Shown one piece after another: positions 25,370 through 34,294 of a stretch of 64,000 nt of DNA (the stretch's first letter is position 1; each line of letters starts with the position of its first letter). The stretch comes from Verrucomicrobiaceae bacterium (lineage in GTDB: Bacteria > Verrucomicrobiota > Verrucomicrobiia > Verrucomicrobiales > Verrucomicrobiaceae). The stretch is taken from positions 23,008 to 87,007 of the forward strand of contig JAIBCL010000025.1 of assembly GCA_019694165.1 (NCBI GenBank), given 5' to 3'. The position numbers and the translations under genes are program-made. Under the pieces are notes generated by a model, which was not told the origin of the DNA, did not search any database, and saw only the letters and a list, made by a program, of their open reading frames with translations.

Positions 25370-26034
25370 GCGGACAATTCGGTGAAGTCCACCACGCGGT
25401 CGAAGCGCTGCTGCAGGGCGGGATCGTGCGTGACCAAGATGAGCGGGGCGCTTTCCCGCCGGGCGTAGTCGAGAAGCAGCGAGCCCACAATGTCGCGACG
25501 CACGGCATCGAGCGACGCCGTCGGCTCGTCGGCAAAGACAAACCTCGGCTGATGGGCCAGCGCACGGGCGATGGCGACGCGCTGACGCTCGCCCTGGGAA
25601 ATCTCCCGTGTGAGACGCCTGGTGTGCACGGCAATGCCAAGCTGCCCGATGAGTTCGTGCGCGCGCGCGACCGATGATTCACTGTCAAAACCGCCGAGGC
25701 GCACGGGCAGCAGGACGTTTTCCTCGACCGTGAGGTAGTCGAGCAGAGCGAAATCTTGAAAAACGAGACCGACGCTGCGGAGGCGAAACTCCCGCAGCGC
25801 GCGCGCGGACAGCGAGTGGACATCGTGCGCTCCCATTTGCACGCGGCCGGCGTGCGGCGAGAGCAGACCGGCCATCACGCGCAGCAGCGTGGATTTTCCG
25901 CAGCCGCTCGGTCCGACGATGGCCACTGCTTCACCCGGCATGACCACGAGCGAGTCCACGCGAATGGCAAAGGACTCGTTCGGGTATTCGAACTTGAGGC
26001 CGGAGACCGTGATGCCGGTACTGTCGGTTGGCAT
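25366..26034 (-). CDS. ABC transporter ATP-binding protein (LolD/MacB type)
   Basis: 222 residues, typical for a LolD-class ATPase. Walker A is VGPSGCGKSTLL, Q-loop VFQDFALL, signature ISQGERQRVAIARALA (a variant of LSGGQ), Walker B RFVFADEPTASLD, H-loop VTHDPAL. It pairs with the permease that overlaps its stop. The gene begins 42 bases after the stop of the secreted hydrolase. Confidence 0.92.
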   Translation of the reverse strand: MPTDSTGITVSGLKFEYPNESFAIRVDSLVVMPGEAVAIVGPSGCGKSTLLRVMAGLLSPHAGRVQMGAHDVHSLSARALREFRLRSVGLVFQDFALLDYLTVEENVLLPVRLGGFDSESSVARAHELIGQLGIAVHTRRLTREISQGERQRVAIARALAHQPRFVFADEPTASLDAVRRDIVGSLLLDYARRESAPLILVTHDPALQQRFDRVVDFTELSA

Positions 26035-26076
26035 GAGCGACGAGGTGGCGGCGGGCCGGTGCGCCCGCCGCGAGCT

Positions 26077-27429
26077 TCACCGGGATTTCAATCCGGCCGT
26101 GTTTACAGCGATGACGCGGTAGCGGTGGGATGCTTCGGCGCCGCTCTTCGCGGTCACATCCGTGAAGTGCATCTGCACGAGCGGCTGGACCGGCGTGTCG
26201 CTGTACTGGAGTCCTTGGAAAACTGGGCGGCCGAAGACGTTCTTTGCATCCTGCGGCAGGTTGGCGAGGAACTGCCCGTCGCGCTCGATGACAAAGCCGG
26301 CGAGACCGCTTTCGAGATCTGCCTGCGCCTCCCACGTCAGTTCGTTGCCAGTCACCCGCAACTGCGCGGGTGCGGGCGGCGGCGTTGTGTCGGGTATCAC
26401 GGTGTCCTTGACGTATTGCGTCCAGGCTTTGGCGATGGCCTCGTCGGGCAGCCACGCCGATTTTTCGAGCGCGCCGGAATACTTCCCGGCAGGAACTGCG
26501 GGTGAGCCGGGCTGCGCGGCCGCATCAAGCGGGGCGATCCATCCGCCGCCCGCCGGCATGGCCCGGAGCGGAACGCCGTTTTTTTCCGGCAGGCGGGCCG
26601 TGAGACAGGCGTCGAGCCACGGGATGGCAAGGTAGCGCTGGTTCCCGCATTCATGCGCCGTGAGCGGATCGACAGCCACGCCGATGAGCGCACCGCGGCT
26701 GCGCAGCGTGGTGAAGAAAGTCTCCACGCCAGGCCAAACTCCGGCAAAGCGCCCTTCTTTGACAGTCACTCCTTCCTTGGTGCCCAGATTGCACATGACG
26801 GGTACGCCCAGCGCCGTCTCAGACACGGCATAAGGTGCGGGTTTGTTTTCGGCAGCCTTCACGGCGGGGACACCCGAGCGGAGCCACGCCGCCGCCACTC
26901 GATCCGGGTGCAGCAGCACCATGCCGCCGGCCCAGTGCCCTCCGCCGCTGTGCCCCCACAAGGCCCAGGGCACAGTGGCGAGTTCCGGGTGTCCGGATTT
27001 CGTGCCGAGGTCCGCCAGCGCCTTTTGAAAAGCTGCGTCGGAGCCGTTGCGCGGATCACACCAGAGCTGGCAGTTCGCCTTCTCGGGCTGCTCATAGGAT
27101 GGCGCGAGCAAGGCGCACGAATGTTTCCGGGCCAGCGCCTGCCAGTGGAGATCGAAGGCACCGGTGAGGCCCGACTTGCACGATCCCTCTCCGCAGCCGT
27201 GCTGGTGGACCACCACGCCGCGCAATTCCCGGATGCCCGGTGGAATCCAGATCGTGTAGTTCACCGGAAACACGAGTTCCCCCGGCCTTGCCGAGGCCTC
27301 GTATCTCACCCGGAAGCAAGGCGGATCTGCCGGCGGAAAAACATCATATGGCGGCTGCTGGGCGGACAAAGGGCTGACCGGCGCTGTGAAGACGATGACG
27401 AGAGCGGTGGCAAGGGTGAAGATTCTCAT
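26077..27429 (-). CDS. Secreted alpha/beta-hydrolase
   Basis: 450 residues from the ATG at 27429, which gives a signal peptide ([24 protein letters not shown]). The frame extends upstream but the added residues are Arg/Pro noise. The core has a [15 protein letters not shown] segment near the oxyanion hole, a nucleophile elbow [12 protein letters not shown], and a following [13 protein letters not shown]. Cysteine-containing loops (CQLWCDP) suggest extracytoplasmic disulfides. The last 90 residues form an Fn3-like beta domain ([22 protein letters not shown]) ending [12 protein letters not shown]. Probably an esterase or depolymerase; substrate unknown. Confidence 0.82.
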   Translation of the reverse strand: MRIFTLATALVIVFTAPVSPLSAQQPPYDVFPPADPPCFRVRYEASARPGELVFPVNYTIWIPPGIRELRGVVVHQHGCGEGSCKSGLTGAFDLHWQALARKHSCALLAPSYEQPEKANCQLWCDPRNGSDAAFQKALADLGTKSGHPELATVPWALWGHSGGGHWAGGMVLLHPDRVAAAWLRSGVPAVKAAENKPAPYAVSETALGVPVMCNLGTKEGVTVKEGRFAGVWPGVETFFTTLRSRGALIGVAVDPLTAHECGNQRYLAIPWLDACLTARLPEKNGVPLRAMPAGGGWIAPLDAAAQPGSPAVPAGKYSGALEKSAWLPDEAIAKAWTQYVKDTVIPDTTPPPAPAQLRVTGNELTWEAQADLESGLAGFVIERDGQFLANLPQDAKNVFGRPVFQGLQYSDTPVQPLVQMHFTDVTAKSGAEASHRYRVIAVNTAGLKSR

Positions 27430-27567
27430 GCAATGGGGCCAGAGGAACGGCGGCGGACGGCGGCGTGTTGCAAGGCGCGCGGAGGCGTGGGGCACCATTG
27501 AACTGCAGCGGCAGCGCAAAGACCGCTTTGAACCTTCGCACGCGCAGATATTCCGATGTGCACCGGA

Positions 27568-28035
27568 TCAACCAGGGGCGGTGCCCAGCATCACACACTC
27601 CACCATGCCCTTGCGCATGGACGCCCACGGCTCCTGGGTGGACACATCCACAGGGTCGGGATCCTTTGCCAGATCATCCGGCAGCTTCGCAGGCGAGAGG
27701 ATGGCGAGGAATACGAGCGGCTCCTTGTGCGGATTGTACGTCGCGTGGATCGTACCAGGTGGAATATGCGCCATCTCGCCGGCGCTGAGGATGCGATAGC
27801 CATCACCCACCCACTGCTCCGCGCGGCCGTAGATCACGTAGATGATCTCTTCGCGATGCGGATGATAGTGAAACGGGTGGCAGTGCCCAGGGTCCATGTT
27901 TGCGCGCACAAGCAGCAATTTGTCGGCGGCAACGACATCGGGCCGGCAGAGCCATTCGTTGTTCGTCCACGGATTCGTCTCGCGGATCGCATCAGCGATC
28001 TGCACAAAGCGGCGGTTCTCGGCGGTGTCGGGCAT
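27568..28035 (-). CDS. Small cupin-domain protein
   Basis: 155 residues. Cupin motif 1 is HCHPFHYHPHREEIIYVIYGRAEQWVG with the His and Glu metal ligands, and motif 2 is GEMAHIPPGTIHATYN. Single-domain cupins bind a metal and act as isomerases, dioxygenases or sugar-binding regulators. No partner gene gives a clearer role. Confidence 0.85.
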   Translation of the reverse strand: MPDTAENRRFVQIADAIRETNPWTNNEWLCRPDVVAADKLLLVRANMDPGHCHPFHYHPHREEIIYVIYGRAEQWVGDGYRILSAGEMAHIPPGTIHATYNPHKEPLVFLAILSPAKLPDDLAKDPDPVDVSTQEPWASMRKGMVECVMLGTAPG

Positions 28036-28143
28036 GAAGCGATGTTAGACAGCCCGACGGAGGAACGCAATCGCCACGCGCAATCCCGCAAACAAATCGG
28101 CGACGAACCGCGCACGGCGCTGTCGCGGTTGGGGTATCGCAGT

Positions 28144-28851
28144 TTACGCGATCTTGTCCGGATCGATCCCCAATTCACGAAGCTTGCTCGCAAGGGCTTC
28201 CGCGCGCTTCGTCTCAGCTTCGGCACGTTTCGCTTCAGCCTCGGCACGCCTTGCGATTTCGCGCTGGGTTTCCATCAGCTTGCCATCGGGTCTGCGAACC
28301 CACAGCCTGCCATCGGCTGACAGGCCAAAGGTCATGCCCAGCAGCGGACTCTTCCATGTGCCGTCGGCCTGTGGCTTTACCTTGGACAGGCCGTCCTGTT
28401 CCGAGCGGCGTTGAAACGCGGAAAACACGCCGCGCTGATAATCATACGTGTAGAACTCGTCACACCCCAGGTCCGAATAGAAGTCCAGCTTGTCCATCAT
28501 CTCTCCGGCCGTGTTGCTCTTGGACAAGAATTCGAAAACCACCTGCGGCGCACGGCCCTTTTCCTCCCACTGCATGTAGGACGAGCGCGGTCCCGCCGGG
28601 TGATCCAGCACCACCATGACATCAGGCGCCTTGCTGATGTCCGGCCGGCCCTCGATCGGATACCACAGCAGGTCGGCGGCGATGAAGACGTCATCACGAT
28701 CGGCGAACCAGTCCTCAAGACCGTTCTTCACAAAGGTGATCCAGCGCAAGTGTTCGGTGTCGTTGCTCAAAGGTTCGCCGTTATCGACCGGATAAATGAT
28801 GCGCCCGGCCTTGTCGGTCTCAAAGCGGCGTGTTGGAGGGGCGATGATCAT
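28144..28851 (-). CDS. Uma2-family (DUF820) putative endonuclease
   Basis: 235 residues from the ATG at 28851 (an earlier in-frame start at 28920 gives 23 atypical residues). The PD-(D/E)XK-like core shows PDVMVVLDHP, then QVVFEFLSKSN with the expected E and K region, and YSDLGCDEFYTYD. The tail is a heptad-like RAEAEAKRAEAETKRAEALA coiled coil, common in this family. Uma2 proteins are abundant in cyanobacteria and in planctomycetes/verrucomicrobia; their role is not settled. Confidence 0.85.
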   Translation of the reverse strand: MIIAPPTRRFETDKAGRIIYPVDNGEPLSNDTEHLRWITFVKNGLEDWFADRDDVFIAADLLWYPIEGRPDISKAPDVMVVLDHPAGPRSSYMQWEEKGRAPQVVFEFLSKSNTAGEMMDKLDFYSDLGCDEFYTYDYQRGVFSAFQRRSEQDGLSKVKPQADGTWKSPLLGMTFGLSADGRLWVRRPDGKLMETQREIARRAEAEAKRAEAETKRAEALASKLRELGIDPDKIA

Positions 28852-28941
28852 CTTCTGCGTGAGAATACGGGCCTCGAACCGAAGACGCAAACCACAAATC
28901 GACAGCCTTGGGTGACGCACGCAAGCAGAGCGCTTCGCGAA

Positions 28942-30477
28942 TCACCCTTTCACCCGGTAGTCGATCCACAAATCAGACTCATCATGAGCCGCCTCAAACT
29001 CCTTCTTCTCAGCGGCAGACATGCGCCTGCGCGCCTTCTCAATCTCAGGTGCCAGCTCCCTCGTCTTCTTCGCATCGGCGAACAAGTCCTTGGTGTTCAT
29101 CACCATGAGCCGACCTTTCGTCTGATTGAGAAGATCACTGATGATACCCTGGTTTGGCATCGTGTTCTTCCAGTCCTTGCTGATCACGCTGTAGTCGAGC
29201 GTGGCCATCGCGGCGAGGTCGTCGTGCGTCATCATCTCCAGGCCCTTCCGCTTCGCCGTTCCGTTGTGGCTCAAGTGGTGCGCCACTTTGTAAAACACCG
29301 TGCGGTTCAGCAAATCCTCCGTGAGATGCTTCGGGCTGCCGTCGTCATTCTTGCCCCTGCCTTTGGTCTTCCAGGGGATGTCATGCCACGTCGCCCAGCT
29401 TCCGTATTCGGCATCGCCGGGGAAGAGCATCACGCGGCCGCTCTCGATGAATTCGATGGCGAGCGCGAGGCTCAGGTTGTTGATGCCGGTGTTCAGCCGC
29501 AGAGCGAGCGAGCCGGCGCTCATCAGCCAGTCGTTGTCGATTCGGCGCCAGGCGTCCGCTTCGTTCTCATACGGATGAGCCGCAGTCATGTCGGTCTCGA
29601 AGCTCCGGTCAAAGGGCAGCGTGCCACCAGCGCCGCCGTTGCCGGAGAAGGCATTGACGGCGGCGGCGAAGGCATCGCTCCCGGCCAGTTCTTTGTTGTG
29701 ATCGTAGGTCTCGCCCTCCTCGGCGGAATCCTCCTTCTTGATGGACTCCCAGCTTTTGGGCGGGCCGAGGACGTAAATGCGCACGCCTTTGAGGCCGGGC
29801 ATGTCGTCGATGATGTCGCCCGGCTTGAAGTGTCGGATGCCCTTCGCGGCGATCTGGTCCTTCACCACCGCCATGCCTTTGAGCGGCCCGATGTACTCGC
29901 CCCCGGCGGCGGCCAGGTCGGCGTCCATGTGCAGATCTACAAAACCCGAGACGGACGCAGCAAATCGCTCTTGAGCCTTGAGAAGCTGGCCGCCCATGTG
30001 CCGCTCGTTCTGGTCGCGATGAAAGGCGGGATCGTTCACGGCGCGCGCCATTAGCCCGCCGGCGGCGGCCAGCGCTTTTTTCTTCGCGCCATGTTCCTTT
30101 TTGAGCTTCTCCACGGCGGGCGCGCCGTCTTCCTCCGCCCATGACATCCACGTCTCGCCCACCTTGAAGTCCTTCGTGAAAAGCTTCTCGCACAGCTCGA
30201 AGCCGAGCACATGGTCCTTGTGCTCGTGCGTGACGACGAGCACGTCCACCCCGTCGCCCACATACTTCTTTAGGTCGGTCACATGTTCGGTGAAAACCTC
30301 CTTTGATCCCTGCCAGGCTCCGCAGTCGATCATCATCTTGAAGGTCTCGGTCTTGCCGGCGAGGAACTTCACCACGAAGCAGTCCCCCGTGCCGATGCGG
30401 TACATGCGCACATGCGCGCCATCGACGGTTTTCGATTTCGTCGCGGGTTTGGCTGGAGCGGTTTTCTTCTTGGCCAT
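28942..30477 (-). CDS. ComEC-like MBL-fold metallo-hydrolase
   Basis: 511 residues from the ATG at 30477, 20 bases after the upstream peptidase stop; a TTG at 30501 would overlap that stop. The opening YRIGTGDCFVVKF with MMIDCGAW matches standalone ComEC/Rec2-type MBL proteins. The metal site is VVTHEHKDHV (His84, His86, Asp88, His89), with later ligands in FPGDAEYGSW and FYKVAHHLSHNG. Insertions of about 200 residues separate these. The C-terminus is a charged helix. Such proteins hydrolyse phosphodiesters or nucleotides and recur in predicted conflict or death loci. The tight link to a peptidase gene upstream suggests a two-component system. Confidence 0.8.
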   Translation of the reverse strand: MAKKKTAPAKPATKSKTVDGAHVRMYRIGTGDCFVVKFLAGKTETFKMMIDCGAWQGSKEVFTEHVTDLKKYVGDGVDVLVVTHEHKDHVLGFELCEKLFTKDFKVGETWMSWAEEDGAPAVEKLKKEHGAKKKALAAAGGLMARAVNDPAFHRDQNERHMGGQLLKAQERFAASVSGFVDLHMDADLAAAGGEYIGPLKGMAVVKDQIAAKGIRHFKPGDIIDDMPGLKGVRIYVLGPPKSWESIKKEDSAEEGETYDHNKELAGSDAFAAAVNAFSGNGGAGGTLPFDRSFETDMTAAHPYENEADAWRRIDNDWLMSAGSLALRLNTGINNLSLALAIEFIESGRVMLFPGDAEYGSWATWHDIPWKTKGRGKNDDGSPKHLTEDLLNRTVFYKVAHHLSHNGTAKRKGLEMMTHDDLAAMATLDYSVISKDWKNTMPNQGIISDLLNQTKGRLMVMNTKDLFADAKKTRELAPEIEKARRRMSAAEKKEFEAAHDESDLWIDYRVKG

Positions 30478-30497
30478 GAGGTGCGAGGGGGCTGAGG

Positions 30498-32513
30498 TCA
30501 ATGCTGGTGCAGGAGGGCGAAGGGCTCGGGCAGCCCGCGGGCGAAACCGGTGTCAAAGTACTGCCGGAACTCCGACATGGCGTTCGGCCCGGTCTCAAAC
30601 TGATACTCATATTGAGCACGCACGCGGTCTTCGTCGAGCTGTGGTGCATGACGCCCGGACTCTGGCTGCGGGCCCAGCAACGGTTTTGAGATGACGTACT
30701 TGAGATCGAGTGTGTCGAGATCAAACACGAATGTGCAGCCGCCGCGGAAGATCATGCTGTCGTCATCATCAGCCTCGCCATCCTTGAGGACATGCGGCTC
30801 GATGGTGCCGTTCTTGATCTTCACGCCGGCGCGCTGGACGATGGAGAACACAATGTTGTTTACTTGATCGCCGTTGGGGGCGGCCCGGGAAACGAGCCGG
30901 AGATTCTGCACGGCAAAACGCGGACCATATTCGTCCCGTGAATCCGCGACTCCTACATTGCCCCAGTCGGCCCAGGCCAGCCGGGTCAATCTTTGAAAGT
31001 CATACGAACCGTCGAATTTCGCGAGCATCCGGGCATGAAGTCCGAGAATGCTTTTGCCGTTCAGCTTGCTCCTCCCGCCCGAGAAGCAGCGGGAGATGTC
31101 GAACATTTGCTGGCGGTCCATGCAGTAGCTGACCTCACTTCGAAAATCTCTCAGGAACTCCGCGATGATACCGATGAGCTGGCCGATCTGCGGCCCGATT
31201 TCCGGCGAGCGGGTGTGGGCGATGCTGTCCACGCTCAGGACCTTGATCCCCTTCGGATAGATGCCGCGCCGACGGAAGGCATCGATGAAAGCGAGGCGGA
31301 ACTCATGCTGCGCTTCGCCCTTGAGGTCGATGTCGGCGGTGATGATGCCGCGCAGGAAATCGCCAAAGGTGAGATCGACCGGCGGGCAGTAGTCGAGCGC
31401 GCGGATGCACATGTTCAGCACGCGCTGGGAGCAGCGGGAGGCCTCGGCGGCGAGGCGGTGCACCAGATCCGGCAGCAACTCGCCCGCCTGCAGGTTGCCA
31501 GAGCCGTCCGAGGCGATGCGCAGCAGGTCGGCCACCTCATGCTTGTACATGCTGAGGAATGCCTCGAACACCGCGGCCACGAGGATGCTGCCGCGGGCGT
31601 GCGGCTCCATCGTCGATTCGTAGTCGCCCGGGTCCGGCTCGGTCGGCCGCCATTGCTTCGTTTTCGGGTCGATGTGGCCGATGGCATCGCGCAGGCTTCC
31701 ATAGCAGCCCATTGCCGAGCCGAACTCCTGCGCAAGCTGGCCGAGGAGATTCTGGCCCTCGAGATTGCCGCGCGTTTTGGCGATCTGGTGTTTGAGCACC
31801 TCGGGGAAGGTGAAGTGCTGGAAGAGCGCGACGATGTCCGCGAATGCCTCGTGGAAGGCGAGCACGTCGGGATTCGTCGGCTCATTGTAATACGGATACA
31901 TGCCGTCGAGGATGGCGTGCGTGGTTTCGTGCGCGATGATGTCGTGGCTCAGGCAGGTGAAGACCAGCGCATCGGGCATGTGGCGGGTCTTGTCCGCCGG
32001 CATGGCCTGGAAGTAGCCGAATAGCAGCGCCTTCTTCTGCGGGCTGTAGTACGCGTTGGCCTCGCGCAGCGCGTGCGGGTAGATGCGCAGTCGCTGCACA
32101 TATTCTTCACCGCCGCCGCTCAGTCTCCGCGGCGCCCAGATCACCTTGCGACCCAGCGCGGCCTCGAAATTTCTGATCGTCGTCATCGCCACCGCATAGA
32201 CCATTTGCTGGTGGAACTGCGGGTTAGCCTCGCTCGGATCGAGGCCGTCCATCGCCAGCGTCAGGCGCTCGTTGAGATCGACCGGCGCATAGAGCTTCTT
32301 CACCGTCGGATCATAGTCCACGACTTCCACATACTCGCCCGCCGGTCCCGGCCCCTGTCCGGCAACCTTGCCCGGCTCAAGTTCCTCCCACGGCACCTTG
32401 TACACGATTTCGTTGATGGTGACCGTGTCGAGCTGCAACGACAGGCTCGGATCAAAGGCGTAGCCGCGCAGCTTTCGGCTGGCTGGCCGTTTCGTGTTCG
32501 GGACGACACTCAT
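30498..32513 (-). CDS. Large gluzincin-like (HExxH) peptidase, first gene of a two-gene unit
   Basis: 671 residues with no signal peptide. The zinc site is DIIAHETTHAILDG (His195, Glu196, His199), with a downstream FHEAFADIVALFQH in which Glu222 and Asp226 fit the third-ligand helix of gluzincins. The spacing between the two is short (23 residues from His199 to Glu222), as in thermolysin-type sites. The N-terminal 100 residues and C-terminal 300 residues match nothing I can name; the end is beta-rich (VVFSIVQRAGVKIKNGTIEPHVL; FVFDLDTLDLKYVISKPLLG). It is divergent from an MFS transporter gene and followed 20 bases on by the MBL gene. Confidence 0.75.
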   Translation of the reverse strand: MSVVPNTKRPASRKLRGYAFDPSLSLQLDTVTINEIVYKVPWEELEPGKVAGQGPGPAGEYVEVVDYDPTVKKLYAPVDLNERLTLAMDGLDPSEANPQFHQQMVYAVAMTTIRNFEAALGRKVIWAPRRLSGGGEEYVQRLRIYPHALREANAYYSPQKKALLFGYFQAMPADKTRHMPDALVFTCLSHDIIAHETTHAILDGMYPYYNEPTNPDVLAFHEAFADIVALFQHFTFPEVLKHQIAKTRGNLEGQNLLGQLAQEFGSAMGCYGSLRDAIGHIDPKTKQWRPTEPDPGDYESTMEPHARGSILVAAVFEAFLSMYKHEVADLLRIASDGSGNLQAGELLPDLVHRLAAEASRCSQRVLNMCIRALDYCPPVDLTFGDFLRGIITADIDLKGEAQHEFRLAFIDAFRRRGIYPKGIKVLSVDSIAHTRSPEIGPQIGQLIGIIAEFLRDFRSEVSYCMDRQQMFDISRCFSGGRSKLNGKSILGLHARMLAKFDGSYDFQRLTRLAWADWGNVGVADSRDEYGPRFAVQNLRLVSRAAPNGDQVNNIVFSIVQRAGVKIKNGTIEPHVLKDGEADDDDSMIFRGGCTFVFDLDTLDLKYVISKPLLGPQPESGRHAPQLDEDRVRAQYEYQFETGPNAMSEFRQYFDTGFARGLPEPFALLHQH

Positions 32514-32651
32514 GGCGGATATTTTTTCGGGTGCCCGGTCTTTGTAACCGAAGCGTGCGGCGGCAGGAAGACCTTTCTTCGCAAAAAAAAGATTGCCCCC
32601 GCGTTTCGCTCTGCCTGTAATCAGCCCACTCCAACTCCAACCTCTTCCCGC

Positions 32652-34220
32652 ATGAGCAACACATCCTCTGACTCCGGCGCCAGCGGCGCGAACATGAAAC
32701 TCTTCTGGGCTTGCTTCATCGCCCTCGTCGCCACGTCGTTCGTCTTTGGCGTCCGGGCAAACTCCATCGGGCTGCTGCAGGATGGCTTCAATCTCTCCGA
32801 GGCGCAGAAGGGCAATATCAATGGCGCGGGCATGTGGCCCTTCGCCATCAGCATCATCTTCTTTAGTCTAGTCATCGACTGGATCGGCTACAAGACCGTC
32901 GCTTTGTTCGCCATCGCCTGTCATGCGGTCTCTCTCGTCCTTACACTGCGCGCGACCGGCTATGCGTCGTTTTACTGGAGCACGCTGCTCGTCGCGGTCG
33001 CGAACGGAACCGTCGAGTCCTTCATCAATCCTGTCGTGGCCACGATCTTCAGCAAGAACAAGGCGAAGTGGCTGAACATCCTGCACGCGGGCTGGCCGGC
33101 GGGTCTGGCACTGGGTGCGTTGTTTTGCGCGCTCTTTCCGGAAGCGAAATTGTTCTTTGACGCCGTCTGGAAGTTCCGCTTTGCGCTGTGCTTCATCCCG
33201 GTGGTGTTCTACGCGCTGCTGATCTTGCCCTGCCAGTTTCCGGTGAACGAGCGTGTAGCCGCGGGCGTGAGCTACCGCGACATGCTCAAGGAGGTTGGAG
33301 CGGTCGGGTTCTTCATCATCGGCTTCCTGATGTACTTCGCCATCATGCAAATGGCTGGCAAGGATGCGTCGCTCAATTCATCGCTCATCGCAGGCGCGGT
33401 AATCGGTGTTGCGGCGGGCGTCTATACCATGTCGCTCGGCAACTGGCTGTTCCTGATCGTGCTCGTGATCATCGGACCGCTCGCCACGACCGAACTCGGC
33501 ACGGATGGCTGGATGCCCGAGCTGCTGAAGTTGAACGGCCCCTTCAAGCTGGCTGAGAGCAATGTGAGCTTTGCCGCCTGGGTGTTCGTCTATGTGTCCA
33601 CGATCATGACCATCCTGCGCTTCTACGCAGGGCCGATCGTGCATCGCTTCTCGCCGATCGGATTGCTCGTGCTCGGTTCGGCGGTGGCGATTGGCGGGTT
33701 GATGTTCCTCTCGGCCAGCGTTGGCTGGATGATCGTCGTCGCCGCGACGGTGTATGCATTTGGCAAGACCTTCCTCTGGAGCACGACGTTGGGCCTGACT
33801 TCCGAGCAGTTCCCTAAAGGCGGGGCGCTCACGCTCAATGGCGTTTCCGCCGTCGGCGTGCTTTTCCTCGGCGTGCTCGGCAGTCCGTTCATCGGTTATC
33901 AGCAGGACAAGGACATGCACTCGCGCCTCGCCGCGAGTCACGCGCCGTTACTGGCAAAGGTGGAGGGCGCTGCGAAGCCGAGCATCTTCGGCAGCACGCC
34001 GAGCCTGGATCAGGACAAGATCAAGGCGCTCGATGCCGCTGCATCCGCCGAACTCACCGCCGTGCAGGCCGAGAGCAAGCGTGGTGCCTTCGCGAAGATC
34101 GCCGTGCTGCCAGCCTTCATGCTCGCGTGTTACCTGTTCATGTGGCTGGTGTTCAAAGCACGCGGCGGCTACAAGCCCGTGGAGATCGGTCACGGTGAGG
34201 ATGCGGAGCCGGGCTTCTGA
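32652..34220 (+). CDS. MFS-family transporter
   Basis: 522 residues from the ATG at 32652; the open frame extends about 190 codons upstream but these overlap the divergent peptidase gene and read as noise. At least ten hydrophobic helices can be traced, in major-facilitator order: GLLQDGFNLSE after helix 1, a VIDWIGYKTVAL loop, HAGWPAGLALGAL, and two C-terminal bundles. A charged loop of about 65 residues lies between the last helices. The layout recalls glucose/galactose or nucleoside-type MFS members; the substrate is not clear. Confidence 0.82.
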   Translation: MSNTSSDSGASGANMKLFWACFIALVATSFVFGVRANSIGLLQDGFNLSEAQKGNINGAGMWPFAISIIFFSLVIDWIGYKTVALFAIACHAVSLVLTLRATGYASFYWSTLLVAVANGTVESFINPVVATIFSKNKAKWLNILHAGWPAGLALGALFCALFPEAKLFFDAVWKFRFALCFIPVVFYALLILPCQFPVNERVAAGVSYRDMLKEVGAVGFFIIGFLMYFAIMQMAGKDASLNSSLIAGAVIGVAAGVYTMSLGNWLFLIVLVIIGPLATTELGTDGWMPELLKLNGPFKLAESNVSFAAWVFVYVSTIMTILRFYAGPIVHRFSPIGLLVLGSAVAIGGLMFLSASVGWMIVVAATVYAFGKTFLWSTTLGLTSEQFPKGGALTLNGVSAVGVLFLGVLGSPFIGYQQDKDMHSRLAASHAPLLAKVEGAAKPSIFGSTPSLDQDKIKALDAAASAELTAVQAESKRGAFAKIAVLPAFMLACYLFMWLVFKARGGYKPVEIGHGEDAEPGF

Positions 34221-34294
34221 CCTTGCGCGCGAGTGTGAAATGGAGTTGAGCACTCCTGCCGACAGGGATAGATGCAGGTTTCCGGGCATCATTC

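Noticed and set aside
28144..28851. Uma2 protein as part of a restriction or defence system with the neighbouring peptidase and MBL genes
   Set aside because: It has its own start after a 90-base gap, and Uma2 genes occur singly in many contexts.
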